From positions 1-64,000 of the forward strand of contig NZ_SPUJ01000007.1 in the NCBI RefSeq assembly GCF_004522105.1: a stretch of 64,000 nt of DNA. Direction: 5' to 3'. Below the pieces are notes generated by a model that worked only from the letters and a program-made list of their open reading frames with translations, did no database searches and was not told the origin of the DNA. Every line of letters begins with the position of its first letter. Within the stretch, counting starts at the first letter, position 1. Made by a program: the position numbers and the translations under genes. The stretch comes from Nocardioides sp. 1609 (lineage in GTDB: Bacteria > Actinomycetota > Actinomycetes > Propionibacteriales > Nocardioidaceae). This document shows, in pieces, positions 16,100 to 26,300 of the stretch.

Positions 16100-16678
16100 A
16101 TGACCGCCATCAGTGGAGACGTCGCGACACCCGACGAGATCGACGAGCTCGCCCACCGCGCCCAGGACGGCGACCGGGAGGCCCTCGAGCTCGTGCTCGC
16201 CGCCATCCGGCCGCGCACGCTCAACGTCTGCCGCGGGGTGCTCCCCTTCACCCCCGACGCCGAGGACGCCTGCCAGGAGGCGCTGCTCAACATCGCCACC
16301 AAGATCGGCTCCTGGGGCGGCCGCGGCCGGTTCACCACCTGGACCCACGTCGTCGCCGTCAACTCGGCCCGCACGACGTACCGGCGGATGAAGAACCAGG
16401 CCGTCGCGACCGACCCGCAGGAGCACAACGTCGTCGGCGAGAAGCCCGACCCGCGCACCACCAGCGTCATCGCCGGCACCCGGCTCGACCTGCTCGAGGC
16501 GATGGAGACGATCGAGCGCGACCACCCGCAGTACGTCGAGCCGCTGCTGCTGCGCGACGTCTACGGCATGGCCTACGACGAGATCGCCACGCTGCTCGGC
16601 GTCCCGCTCGGCACCGTGAAGGCGCAGATCCACCACGGCCGCAAGCTCGCCCGCCCGCTGCTGCGGGGCGAGGCGTGA
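16100..16678 (+). CDS. ECF RNA polymerase sigma factor
   Basis: 192 residues, with region 2 (DGDREALELVLAAIRPRTLNVCRGVL, DAEDACQEALLNIATKI, GRFTTWTHVVAVN) and region 4 (LLLRDVYGMAYDEIATLLGVPLG, TVKAQIHHGRKLAR). It lacks any C-terminal extension. No anti-sigma factor is encoded beside it. Its stop overlaps the GTG of the M1 peptidase lipoprotein (GTGA, 16675-16678), so the two are coupled, and the Ser/Thr kinase is divergent from it over 41 nt. The sigma factor could be controlled by the kinase, as known for some actinobacterial ECF groups, but this is inference. Confidence 0.9.
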   Translation: MTAISGDVATPDEIDELAHRAQDGDREALELVLAAIRPRTLNVCRGVLPFTPDAEDACQEALLNIATKIGSWGGRGRFTTWTHVVAVNSARTTYRRMKNQAVATDPQEHNVVGEKPDPRTTSVIAGTRLDLLEAMETIERDHPQYVEPLLLRDVYGMAYDEIATLLGVPLGTVKAQIHHGRKLARPLLRGEA

Positions 16679-18192
16679 CCCCGCTGCCACGGCGGGCCCT
16701 GGTCGGCACCACCCTGGTCTCGTTGGCGCTCGTCGCCGCCGGGTGCGGCTCCGCCGGCAAGGTCGCGTCGTCGTCCGAGCCGACCGCGTCACCGTCGGCG
16801 TCCCCGTCGTCAGGGTCGTCACCGTCGTCGCCCTCCGGCGAGGACCCGACGGACCCCGCTCCCCAGGGCGACCTCGACCTCGGGCTCAGCGAGCCGGCCG
16901 AGGACTCCTACTACCCCGAGGTCGGCGACCCGTCGGTCGACGCCCTGCACTACGACCTCGACCTCACGTGGGACCCCGAGACCGACACCCTCACCGGCAC
17001 CGAGACGCTCACCTTCCGCTCCACCGGCACCGCCGAGCAGTTCCAGCTCGACTTCGCCGAGCCGCTCGAGATCAACTCGCTGTCGCTCGACGGGGCCGAG
17101 GTCGACCACGAGCACCGCGGCAAGGACCTCGTCGTCATGGCGCCCGTCGAGGAGGACGGCCGGTACGAGCTCGTCATCGAGTACGCCGGCACCCCCGCTC
17201 CGGTCCCGGCCCCGACCGAGCGCTCGGACCTGGCCACCACAGGCTTCACGATCGACGCCGAGCACCAGACCTGGACCATGCAGGAGCCCTTCGGCGCCTA
17301 CACCTGGTACGCCGTCAACGACCAGCCCGCCGACAAGGCCCTCTACGACTTCACCCTGCACGTGCCCGACCCGTGGACGGGCATCGCGAACGGCGCGAAG
17401 GTCTCCGACGAGGTCACCGGCGGCGATGGCGGCACCCACACGACGGCGTTCCACCTGGCCGAGCCGGCGGCGGCGTACCTGGTGACGCTGGCGTTCGGCG
17501 ACTACGTCGAGACCACCGACGTCGGCCCGAACGACGTCCCGATCACCTACTGGACGCCGCGGGACATGGAGCCCGGCAGCGGGCTGCGCTACTCCCCCGA
17601 GGCGATGGCCTGGCTCGAGACCTACCTCGGCCCGTACCCGTTCGACACCGCCGGGATCCTCGTCGTCGACTCCGAGAGCGGCATGGAGACCCAGACCATG
17701 ATCACCCTGGGCGACACGGAGTACTCGATGGCCGAGAACACGGTTGTGCACGAGTTCGCCCACCAGTGGTACGGCGACCAGGTCACGCCCGACGACTGGC
17801 GAGACGTGTGGATGAACGAGGGCATGGCGATGTACCTCCAGCTGGTGTGGGAGGCGGAGCAGTCCGACGTCCCGCTCGACGCCTACCTCGAGGGCTACGC
17901 GAGCTACGAGTCCGACTACCGCGCCCAGTCCGGCCCGCCCGCCGACTACGACCCCGCCGCCTTCGGCAGCTCCAACGTCTACTTCAGCGGCGCCTTCTTC
18001 TGGCACGCGCTCCGCAAGCAGGTCGGCGACGAGGTCTTCCTCGCGGCCGTGAAGGGCTGGCCGCAGTCCCAGGACAACCGCAGCACCGACCGCGAGACGC
18101 TCCTGGCCTACCTCGAGGAGCAGACCGGCGAGGACCTCGACGCCCTCTGGGACGCGTGGCTGCTCGGCGAGACGAGCCCCGAGCTCCCCTGA
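16675..18192 (+). CDS. M1 family metallopeptidase lipoprotein
   Basis: 505 residues. A lipobox ends in LVAAGC near residue 24. An acidic Ser/Pro linker follows, then the aminopeptidase N-like beta saddle and the catalytic domain. Zinc ligands and catalytic Glu are seen in VVHEFAHQWYGDQV: His359, Glu360, His363, with the third ligand Glu382 in WMNEGMAMYLQ. The GAMEN motif is replaced by ESGMETQTM, as in other actinobacterial M1 members. The C-terminal helical domain is short. It should cleave N-terminal residues of peptides outside the cell. Coupled to the sigma factor gene by a 4-nt overlap. Confidence 0.92.
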   Translation: MTPLPRRALVGTTLVSLALVAAGCGSAGKVASSSEPTASPSASPSSGSSPSSPSGEDPTDPAPQGDLDLGLSEPAEDSYYPEVGDPSVDALHYDLDLTWDPETDTLTGTETLTFRSTGTAEQFQLDFAEPLEINSLSLDGAEVDHEHRGKDLVVMAPVEEDGRYELVIEYAGTPAPVPAPTERSDLATTGFTIDAEHQTWTMQEPFGAYTWYAVNDQPADKALYDFTLHVPDPWTGIANGAKVSDEVTGGDGGTHTTAFHLAEPAAAYLVTLAFGDYVETTDVGPNDVPITYWTPRDMEPGSGLRYSPEAMAWLETYLGPYPFDTAGILVVDSESGMETQTMITLGDTEYSMAENTVVHEFAHQWYGDQVTPDDWRDVWMNEGMAMYLQLVWEAEQSDVPLDAYLEGYASYESDYRAQSGPPADYDPAAFGSSNVYFSGAFFWHALRKQVGDEVFLAAVKGWPQSQDNRSTDRETLLAYLEEQTGEDLDALWDAWLLGETSPELP

Positions 18193-18267
18193 CGCGCTCC
18201 GGGTCGTCGGGCGGCCGGTCGGCGGCCGGTGGCCGGCGGGTGGTGGCCGGCGGGTGGTGGCCCCAGC

Positions 18268-18332
18268 CGCGCAATTGCCGACGCTGGCTCACTTCTCCCG
18301 ACCGGAACCGAGCCAAGTCCGGCAATTGCGCG
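18268..18332. repeat. Long interrupted palindrome, probable terminator / repetitive element
   Basis: CGCGCAATTGCCG at 18268-18280 and its exact inverse CGGCAATTGCGCG at 18320-18332 bracket 39 nt, which again contain GGCTC at 18286-18290 and GAGCC at 18310-18314. The whole can fold into one long stem. It lies between the convergent M1 peptidase gene and the gene at 18373. Just before it, 18228-18260, the sequence GGCCGGCGGGTGGT is repeated in tandem. Its AT-centred core stands out in the GC-rich surroundings. Confidence 0.7.
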
Positions 18333-18372
18333 CGCGGGGCGGTCGGACGCCGGCATCGACCCCGGTGGGGGG

Positions 18373-18747
18373 TCAGGCCTCGTTCGGGAGCACCAGCCGC
18401 GGCACCCCGCCGAGACCGAGGCGGTAGCGGACGTGGGTGGCGTGCTCGGCGAGCTTGGCCCAGAGCGCGGCGTGCGCGGCCCACGGCAGCGGGTCGTCGC
18501 CGTGGTACCAGCTGTCGCCGAAGGAGATCCACACCGGCGTCCAGGAGCGCGCGTCGTCCCAGGCGCCACGCCTGGCCTCCACCATCCGGCGCCGGATCTG
18601 GAAGGCCTGCCGGGGGCCGTCGGCGCAGATCGGCGCGGTCGCGACCGGCCACACCCACAGGTCGAGCGGCATCAGGTCGAGCTCGAGCTCGCGCAGCATC
18701 GCGGGGTCGACCAGCACGGTCGCCACGTTCTGGTGTGGAGGCCTCAC
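18373..18747 (-). CDS. Conserved hypothetical protein
   Basis: 124 residues with many Trp (LWVWPVATAP, SWTPVWISFGDSWYHG, WAAHAALWAKL). It has no signal peptide or membrane helix and looks like a small soluble globular protein. I do not recognise the family. It starts 10 nt after the stop of the epimerase gene, so the two are probably cotranscribed. The C-terminus RYRLGLGGVPRLVLPNEA is a plausible beta hairpin. Function unknown. Confidence 0.6.
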   Translation of the reverse strand: MRPPHQNVATVLVDPAMLRELELDLMPLDLWVWPVATAPICADGPRQAFQIRRRMVEARRGAWDDARSWTPVWISFGDSWYHGDDPLPWAAHAALWAKLAEHATHVRYRLGLGGVPRLVLPNEA

Positions 18748-18757
18748 GCAACGGAGG

Positions 18758-19753
18758 CTACGTCGCGCTCCACGCCCTGAGTACCTCCCTCTCGTGGTCC
18801 CGGGACAACCCCGTGCGCGGCGCGTCCGGGTGCGCCCGCAGCCACGCGAGCGTGTCGCGCGCCGTCTCCGCGACCGGCCTGACCGTCAGGCCGGCGTCGA
18901 GCGAGGGTCGTGCGTCGTGGGCGAGCATCCCGTCGTGCTCCGGACGCGGCAGCCACAGCGGCAGCCCGCGCTCGCCCGACCACGGCTCGACACCGTGCCG
19001 GGCGAGCACGTCGCTCGGCACCCAGGTGAGGGCGGCGTCCGACCCCACGCCCTCCGCCACCCGGGCGAGCAGGTCGCCGATCGGCGTCGCGGGGCCGACG
19101 CCGTCGTACGCCCCGGCGGTGCGCCGCTCGGCCGCGGTGACGAGCCAGGCGGCCAGGTCGCGCACGTCGATGACCTGGACGACGTCGTCCGGGCTCCCGC
19201 CGGCCAGGACCGCCGAGCCGTCGGCGGCCTCTACGAGCCGCTCGGGCCAGTAGCCGAAGCGGGACGTCGGGTCGCCCGGCCCGCAGATCAGTCCCGGCCG
19301 GACGATGGTCGAGGACGCCGCGCTCGCCGTCACCGCCTCCTCGCAGCCGACCTTCAGCGCGCCGTAGACGTCGGGGTCGCCGGCGGTGACGCCCTCCTCG
19401 GAGTGGAGCGCGTCGACCAGCGGCAGCGTGCCGGGTCGGCCGCCGGGGGTGGCGGTGTCGGCGTAGACGTTGACGGTCGAGACGAAGACCCAGTGCGCGT
19501 CGGTCCACGCCGACAGGGCGGCGCGGACCCACGACGGGTGCCGGGCGACGTCGACCACCGCGTCGACGCGGCCGACGGCGTCACCCGGGGCCGGGTCGCC
19601 GGCGCCGCGGTCCCAGCGCACCAGCGTCGCGCCCTCCGGCACCGGTCCCGAGGTGCCGCGACAGGCGCAGACCACCTCGTGCCCGCGGCGGACCGCCTCC
19701 GCCGCGACCGCCTCCGACAGGAACACCGTGCCGCCGAGCACCAGGAGTCGCAT
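18758..19753 (-). CDS. NAD-dependent epimerase/dehydratase
   Basis: 331 residues, an extended-SDR-type Rossmann protein. The nucleotide-binding motif is GGTVFLSEAVA at the N-terminus. A STVNVY strand leads to the catalytic-type YGALK (YxxxK), and VIDVRDLAAWLV is the typical substrate-side loop. It resembles actinobacterial reductases near mRNA-binding/UDP-sugar epimerase homologues (CSP41-like). The substrate is not predictable. It is followed by 18373-18747 in the same operon and lies 107 nt downstream of a Ser/Thr kinase gene. Confidence 0.85.
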   Translation of the reverse strand: MRLLVLGGTVFLSEAVAAEAVRRGHEVVCACRGTSGPVPEGATLVRWDRGAGDPAPGDAVGRVDAVVDVARHPSWVRAALSAWTDAHWVFVSTVNVYADTATPGGRPGTLPLVDALHSEEGVTAGDPDVYGALKVGCEEAVTASAASSTIVRPGLICGPGDPTSRFGYWPERLVEAADGSAVLAGGSPDDVVQVIDVRDLAAWLVTAAERRTAGAYDGVGPATPIGDLLARVAEGVGSDAALTWVPSDVLARHGVEPWSGERGLPLWLPRPEHDGMLAHDARPSLDAGLTVRPVAETARDTLAWLRAHPDAPRTGLSRDHEREVLRAWSAT

Positions 19754-19860
19754 GGCCCCACCTCATCTGCTCCCGGCGTCCGGGGCAAGGGATTCCGCCC
19801 TGAGCAGCACCGCGCCACCGACGACGCCGTCCGACGACGCCGTCCGGCGAGCGTCGCGGC

Positions 19861-21384
19861 TCAGGGGGTCGGGGGTGAGGTGCTGAGGAGGTCGCCGATG
19901 CAGCTCAGCCCGGCCTGGAGGATCGGTCCGGCGATGGCGGGGTCGTCGGCGTCGGCGAGGAACTGGAGGTCGTCGTCGAGGATGCCGAGCTGCTGCAGCC
20001 CGTCGACCCCCTCCTGCTCGACGAGGTTGCGGGCGATGCAGGCGCTGCTCGCCGGGTCGGCGCCGGCGCTCGGGTCCTCGAGGAAGGCCGCGGTGAGGTT
20101 GGCGATCGCCCGCTCCTCCTCGCTGCCCCCACCGCCGTCGGTCGCGGTGGACGAGGCCGGGCCCGCCGTCGGGTCGGTCGTCGCGCCGCCACCGTCGCCG
20201 CCGTCCACGAGCAGCACCGTGGTGACCACCCCGCCCACCCCGAGGACGACGGCGAGGACCGCGACCGCGACCCAGGTGCGCCTGCGGGGGCTCGGTCCCG
20301 ACGGACCCGGCCGCGACGGCGGGCCACCGGTCGCGGCGCTGAACGTCGGCGGCGCCGGCGACGGCGTGCGGAACGGCGGCGCGGGCGGCGCCGTCGTCCG
20401 TGCTCCCGGTGCGGGGGTGGGCGTGGGCGTCGGGAGCTGGGGCGGTGCGAAGTGCCACGGCTGCCCCGGCCGGGGCGTCGTGAGCTCCGACGCGCGCTCG
20501 GTGTCGTCGTGCGGCCGCACCGGCGTCGCGTCGTCGGGGAGGCGGACGACCCGGCGCAGGTCGTCGCGCATGGCGGTCGCGGACGGGTAGCGGTCGCCCG
20601 GCTGCTTGGCCAGCGCCCGCCGCAGCACCCGGTTGACCTCGGCGGCGAGCGGGCCGGTCGGCGCGAGCTGCGGGACGTCGTCCTCGAGGTGGGCCATCAC
20701 GATCTGGTAGTCGGTGGCGCCGCTGTAGGGCGCCCGCCCGCTCAGCGTCGCCCACAGCAGGCACCCGAGGGAGTAGACGTCGGAGGCCGGCCCGGCCTCG
20801 GAGCCGGTGTGCAGCTCGGGCGCCATGTAGGTCGGCGTGCCGACCGTGCCGCCGACCTGCGTGAGCTGCGTCGCGGCGCCGACCTGCCGGGCGATGCCGA
20901 AGTCGCCGAGGTAGGCGGTCAGGGCGTTGTCGCGGTTGCGGAGCAGCACGTTCGCGGGCTTGATGTCGCGGTGGATCAGGCCGGCGGCGTGCGCGTCGGC
21001 GAGCCCGTCGGCCACCTGGGAGATCAGGTTGACCGCGATCCGCGCGGGCGGGCGGCCGTGCCGCGCGAGCATCTGGCCGAGGTCGCCGTCCGGGATCAGC
21101 TGGGAGGCGATGTACAGCCGTCCGTCGGCCTCGCCGAAGGAGTAGACCTGCACGACGTGCGGGGAGTCGAGCGAGGCCTGCGCCTGCGCCTCCCGGGTGA
21201 ACCGGGCCCGGAAGCCCTCGTCGTCGCCGATCCGCGGCGTAATCACCTTGAGCGCGACCTGGCGGTTCAGCTGGGTGTCGAGGGCCAGGAAGACGATGCC
21301 CATCCCGCCGACCCCGAGGCGTCGTCCGAGCCGGAACGGGCCCAGCTGGGAGCCCTTCTCGGGGGAACCGGTCGACGTGGTCAT
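19861..21384 (-). CDS. Receptor-type serine/threonine protein kinase, divergent from the eCIS-like operon
   Basis: 507 residues. The kinase domain (about 16-285) has LGVGGMGIVF, Lys46, HRDIKPAN (138-145) and an intact DFG (161-163), with TPTYMAPE in the activation segment. A Pro-rich linker of about 85 residues leads to one transmembrane helix at 371-393 and an extracellular Ala/Asp-rich domain with two or three Cys (SSACIARN, GLSCIGD). The ATG at 21384 is well supported by the start of the kinase fold. The gap of 160 nt to the AAA+ ATPase gene is a divergent promoter region, so the kinase may sense a signal for that locus. Confidence 0.93.
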   Translation of the reverse strand: MTTSTGSPEKGSQLGPFRLGRRLGVGGMGIVFLALDTQLNRQVALKVITPRIGDDEGFRARFTREAQAQASLDSPHVVQVYSFGEADGRLYIASQLIPDGDLGQMLARHGRPPARIAVNLISQVADGLADAHAAGLIHRDIKPANVLLRNRDNALTAYLGDFGIARQVGAATQLTQVGGTVGTPTYMAPELHTGSEAGPASDVYSLGCLLWATLSGRAPYSGATDYQIVMAHLEDDVPQLAPTGPLAAEVNRVLRRALAKQPGDRYPSATAMRDDLRRVVRLPDDATPVRPHDDTERASELTTPRPGQPWHFAPPQLPTPTPTPAPGARTTAPPAPPFRTPSPAPPTFSAATGGPPSRPGPSGPSPRRRTWVAVAVLAVVLGVGGVVTTVLLVDGGDGGGATTDPTAGPASSTATDGGGGSEEERAIANLTAAFLEDPSAGADPASSACIARNLVEQEGVDGLQQLGILDDDLQFLADADDPAIAGPILQAGLSCIGDLLSTSPPTP

Positions 21385-21544
21385 GACAGCCTCTCTACCC
21401 GCTCGGGGCGGCGGCAGTCGCCGGTCCTCCCGCTCGGACAGGGGCCAGTTTGCCCAATCGCCGTCCTGCGGTCCGCAGGTGGTGTCACCATCGAGGCTCA
21501 CCCAGGCGCGTGACAGCGCGCGGTCACCGGCAGGAAGGCCCACC

Positions 21545-23359
21545 GTGACGACGGCGACGGACGCGACGAGCGCACCGGTTGCCTTCCTGCGCTTCGCCGA
21601 CGCCGCGCTCGACTGGGCCCTCGGCGACCAGGACGACGCCGCGGCGACCTCACTCGCGCACGCCCGCGAGGACCTCGCCGCCGACCCCACCGCCGACGGG
21701 TTCGTCGCGCTCTGCGCCAACGCGCACGCCGACGGCGCCGCGCGCGAGCTGCTCGCCCTCCTGATCGCCTGCGAGACCGACCTGGCCCGGACCGCCCGGC
21801 TCGCGACCCTCACCGGCAGCGGCCGGCCGGGCCGGCTGACCCTCGGGGCCGCCGCCCGCCTCCTCGGCGGGGTCGGCGCCTGCGTGGCCGCGACCGGGCC
21901 GTCCTCCGCGCTGCGCCGGGCCGCGCTCGTCGGGCTGCTCGAGCACCAGGGGCCGTGGTCGACGACCGAGATCGTGCTCGCGCCCAGCGTCGTCTGGGCC
22001 ATCGGCGGCGACCAGTCGCCCGACCCCGACCTGCCGGTCGGCGCCTGGATGATGGAGGGTCCGCCGGGCGGCCCGGCGTCCACGGCCGTCGAGGACGGGC
22101 TGGTGCTCGTGGCCGGGCCCGACCCGGTGCGCCGCCGCGCCCTGGTCACGCAGCAGCGGGGCGCCGACGTCTACCTCGTCACCCCGGCACCGACGAGCCC
22201 CGACGGCTGGGCCGCCGTCGTCCGCGAGGCGACGATCACCGGCAGCGGCGTCGTGGTCGAGGTCGGCGACGACCTCCCGCCCGCCGGCCGGCAGTGGATC
22301 GACCGCGCCACCCACCTGGCCTGGGCGCTCTCCAGCACCGACGACATCCCGCTCGCCGAGCTGCCCGAGCGCCCGCGCGTCGAGCTGCGCGCCTCCGACG
22401 ACGTCGTCACCGAGGAGGAGTGGCGCAGCGTCTTCGGGCCCGACGCCCCGCGCACCCACCGCCTCACCGCCCACCAGCTCGAGCAGGTCGGCTCCGCGCT
22501 GCCCGCCGTGGGCGGCGACCTCGACCTGGCGGTCCGTCGACTGCTGGCCGGGCCGATGGGCCGGCTGGCCCGTCGCATCCGACCCCGCAAGACGTGGGAC
22601 GACCTCATCCTCAGCGAACCCCGGGTCGACCAGCTGCGCACCGTCGTCGCGCGGTTCCGCCAGGCCGGCACGGTCTACGACGACTGGGGCGTCACGTCGT
22701 CGTCGGGCCGCGGCATCATCTCCCTCTTCACCGGACCCTCCGGCACCGGCAAGTCGCTGGCCGCCGAGGTCGTGGCGCACACGCTCGGCCTCGACCTCTA
22801 CCGCGTCGACCTGTCGTCGGTGGTGAGCAAGTACATCGGCGAGACCGAGCAGAACCTCGAGAAGCTGTTCTCCGCCGCGTCCGCCGGCAGCGCGGTGCTG
22901 TTCTTCGACGAGGCCGACTCGCTGTTCGGCAAGCGGTCCGAGGTCAAGGACGGCCGCGACCGCTACGCCAACCTCGAGGTCTCCTACCTGCTGCAGCGGC
23001 TCGAGAGCTACGACGGCGTCGTCGTCCTGGCGACCAACCTGCCGAAGAACATCGACGACGCGTTCCTGCGCCGCATCCACGAGGTCGTCTCGTTCACCCT
23101 GCCCGCCGTCGACGAGCGGCGCGCCATCTGGGCCCACCACCTCGCCGACGGCGACATCCCGCTGGGCGAGCTGGACGTCGACCGGCTGGCCCGGCGCTTC
23201 GAGGTCGCCGGCGGCATCATCCGCAACGTCGTCGTCTCGGCGGCGTTCCGCGCCGCCGACGAGGGCACCCCCGTCACCATGGACCACCTGCTCGCGGCGC
23301 TCGCCGGCGAGTACAAGAAGCTCGGCCGCATGCTCAACCCGGAGGACTTCGATGCCTGA
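21545..23359 (+). CDS. AAA+ ATPase, eCIS-associated (Afp15/Pvc15-like)
   Basis: 604 residues. An N-terminal helical region (about 1-250) precedes the AAA+ module: Walker A GPSGTGKS at 397-404, Walker B FFDEAD with Asp455/Glu456, LATNLPKNIDDAF as sensor 1, then a C-terminal lid. The YIGETEQNLEKLF block is typical of the single-AAA ATPases found in extracellular contractile injection system loci and also of FtsH/VCP-like proteins. GTG at 21545 begins the protein; the upstream frame overlaps the divergent promoter. The stop overlaps the next ATG by 8 nt, so the ATPase and the DUF4157 protein are coupled. Role inferred: loading or remodelling of that partner. Confidence 0.85.
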   Translation: MTTATDATSAPVAFLRFADAALDWALGDQDDAAATSLAHAREDLAADPTADGFVALCANAHADGAARELLALLIACETDLARTARLATLTGSGRPGRLTLGAAARLLGGVGACVAATGPSSALRRAALVGLLEHQGPWSTTEIVLAPSVVWAIGGDQSPDPDLPVGAWMMEGPPGGPASTAVEDGLVLVAGPDPVRRRALVTQQRGADVYLVTPAPTSPDGWAAVVREATITGSGVVVEVGDDLPPAGRQWIDRATHLAWALSSTDDIPLAELPERPRVELRASDDVVTEEEWRSVFGPDAPRTHRLTAHQLEQVGSALPAVGGDLDLAVRRLLAGPMGRLARRIRPRKTWDDLILSEPRVDQLRTVVARFRQAGTVYDDWGVTSSSGRGIISLFTGPSGTGKSLAAEVVAHTLGLDLYRVDLSSVVSKYIGETEQNLEKLFSAASAGSAVLFFDEADSLFGKRSEVKDGRDRYANLEVSYLLQRLESYDGVVVLATNLPKNIDDAFLRRIHEVVSFTLPAVDERRAIWAHHLADGDIPLGELDVDRLARRFEVAGGIIRNVVVSAAFRAADEGTPVTMDHLLAALAGEYKKLGRMLNPEDFDA

Positions 23360-26300
23360 CCACGACGCGCCCGCCAAGGCCGACCACCAGACGCTCGAAC
23401 GGGTGGCACCGACGGCCGCCGAGCCGGTCCGCCGGGTGATGAGCGTCGGCGCGGCCGACGACCACGCCGAGCGCGACGCCGACCAGCGGGCCGCGGAGGC
23501 GCTCGGCTGGCTGGCCGACCAGCAGCCGCTCGACCGGCAGGCCGCGGAGCCGCACGTGCACACCGCGGCCTGCGGCATCGCCCGCAGCCACGCGCCCCAG
23601 CCGGGCCCGGCGACGATCGGCTACGAGGGCGGCGACCTCGACGCGGGCACGCAGAGCGAGATCGAGAGCTCCGTCGGGGGTGGCGAGTCGCTCGAGGCAC
23701 CGGTGCGCAGCACCATGGAGGCCGCGTTCGGCGCCGACCTCGGCAAGGTCCGCATCCACCGTGGCGCGTCGGCGGGGAGGATCTCCCGCACGATCTCGGC
23801 CGAGGCCTTCACCACCGGCAACGACATCTTCTTCGCCGACGGCGCCTACGACCCGTCGTCCGCGCGCGGCCAGAAGGTCCTGGCTCACGAGCTCGGCCAC
23901 GTGATGCAGGGCGGTGGCGCCGCGCTGCGCCGCAAGAACACCGCCACCGCCGGCGCGACTCCCGGGCTGACCGGTGCGGCCGCGGCGAAGGCCGTCAAGG
24001 AGGAGGCTGTTCGCAAGGCGAAGGAGGCCGAGCAGGCCAAGAAGGACGCCGCCGCGAAGAAGAAGGCCGACGACAAGAAGAAGGCCGACGAGGCGAAGGC
24101 GGCCAAGAAGGCCGCGGACAAGAAGGCCAAGGACGACAAGGCCGCCGCCGACAAGCAGAAGAAGGCCGAGGAGAAGAAGGCCAAGGACGAGAAGGCCGCC
24201 GCGGAGAAGCAGAAGAAGGCCGGCATCAAGGGCGAGCGGGCCGCGAACACCGCCACCGCCCAGGTGGCCCAGGCGGGCGCGAAGGTGCAGAACAAGGAGA
24301 ACGCCGCCGTCGCGGCGACCATGAAGGCCGCGATGGAGGCCGGCCCGGTCTCCACGCTGCCGCCCGACCAGCTGGTCGAGTTCTGGGTGCAGGTCGAGTC
24401 CTGCCTCACCGCGGAGATGGAGGCGCGCACCCGCGTCTTCGACAAGCTCACGGACGGCTTCACCAAGGACGTCGCCGACATGGCGCCGATCGAGCAGGCC
24501 GCCGAGGTCGAGGGCGCCAAGGTCTGGGACGAGGCACCCAAGGAGGTGCGCGCCTACCGGCCGCTGCGCTTCGACGAGTTCGACAAGGCCCTCACGCGGG
24601 CCAACCAGGCCGCCCAGGACGCCCGGGTCCGCCGCGAGGCGGAGGCCGAGAAGGTGCGCGCGGCCAGCACCGTGCCGATGACCGGCAAGGAGGCGCACGA
24701 GCAGGTCAAGAAGCAGCGCGAGCAGGACCGGCTCGCGGCCCGCGCCAACGCGGCGTCCGGCGACGGCGGCAAGGCGCTCGCCGACAAGGCGACGGCGGCC
24801 GGCGAGAAGGCCGTCGCCGGCGCCACCGGCGTCACGCCGGGCGGGGAGATGGAGGCGCGCCTCCGTGCGGCCGCCGAGGAGTCGACCCGGACCGACGCCT
24901 CCGGCCCGGTGCTGGTCGACGAGCGCGCCACCGTCGACACGATCAAGAAGGTCTCCAACCCCGTCGGCAAGGGCGCCAGCAAGATCACCGAGTTCGGGCT
25001 CGAGGACGCCGGCACGATGACCGCCGAGGGCGCCGGCAGCGTCGGCGACCTGATGGACGGCAGCACCACCGGCGTCGGCGACGTGCTCGACATGGTCGGC
25101 AAGGTCATGACGCTGACCGCCACCATCGACTCGATGAGGAAGGGCACCGCCGACCGCGGCGCCAAGGTCACCGTCACCAAGGACGGCGTCGCCGTGCTGA
25201 TGAGCGCGGCCCAGGTCACCAAGACGACGCTGGCGACGATGGAGAAGGGCCTCAAGGCGTTCGACACCGGCAGCCCCGTCCTGGACCAGGTCGGGTCGGC
25301 CCTGCCGATCGTCGGGATCATCACCTCGAGCCTGGGCCTCATCCACACCGCGCTCGACGCGATCCCGACGTTCGAGCGGCACTTCGCCGGCGTCGCGGCC
25401 GTCGAGGAGGCGCTGCTGGGCAAGAACGCACCGCTCGCCGCGGCGATGGACCGGATCAACTCGCGCACGGCCCAGATGATCGAGATGTCGACGTTCAAGA
25501 TGGCCAAGCACGCCACGATGCTCGGGCTCAACATCGCCGAGGTGGCCTCCGCCGGAGGCTTCGGCATCCCGGCGGCCGCCAAGCTGACCATGAGCCTGGT
25601 CGACGTCCTGCACAGCGTCGGCCACGGGATCTACGACACCGTCAGCGAGTCCCAGTCCTCGACCGCGCTCAAGGGCTTCAACGTCGAGCACAAGGAGGGC
25701 GCCTCCCGCGACGTGCTCAAGCACGACATCGGCTCCGGCGTCCGGCAGCTCGTGCTGGCCGCCCAGGACGGGCTGCCCTACGCCCGCGCGACCCTGCTCG
25801 AGTACGGCATCACGGCCGCCGAGATCGGGTCCATGGACTTCGACGAGCTCACCGACCAGGTGCTCAAGGGCCTGGAGGCCACCGGCGACCCGAAGACGGT
25901 GACCGAGAAGGTCAACGCGGCCGTCAAGACCGTCACCGACACCCTCGGGGTCTCCGACGCCCCGGCGGGCACGCCGGCCGACGAGCGCGGCATCCTGCAG
26001 AAGATCAGCGACGGCATCAAGTCGGTCAAGAAGGGCGTCGAGGACAACTTCGACGACGCCCGTCAGGTGGTGGCCTCGAAGAACGCCGAGGGCCACCACG
26101 ACAAGTCCGACCGCGGCACCGGCTCGGTGCTCTACTACGCCATGCGCGGCGCCAAGGACAACGAGAAGTCGCTCGACAAGGTGCGCACCGGCATGGCCGA
26201 CAAGGCCAAGGACAAGGGCACCACGCTGACCGAGGCCGAGCTGCCCCGCACCTCCGCGGACCGCAAGCAGCGCGCCGAGGTGGCGGCCGCCCGGGCCAAG

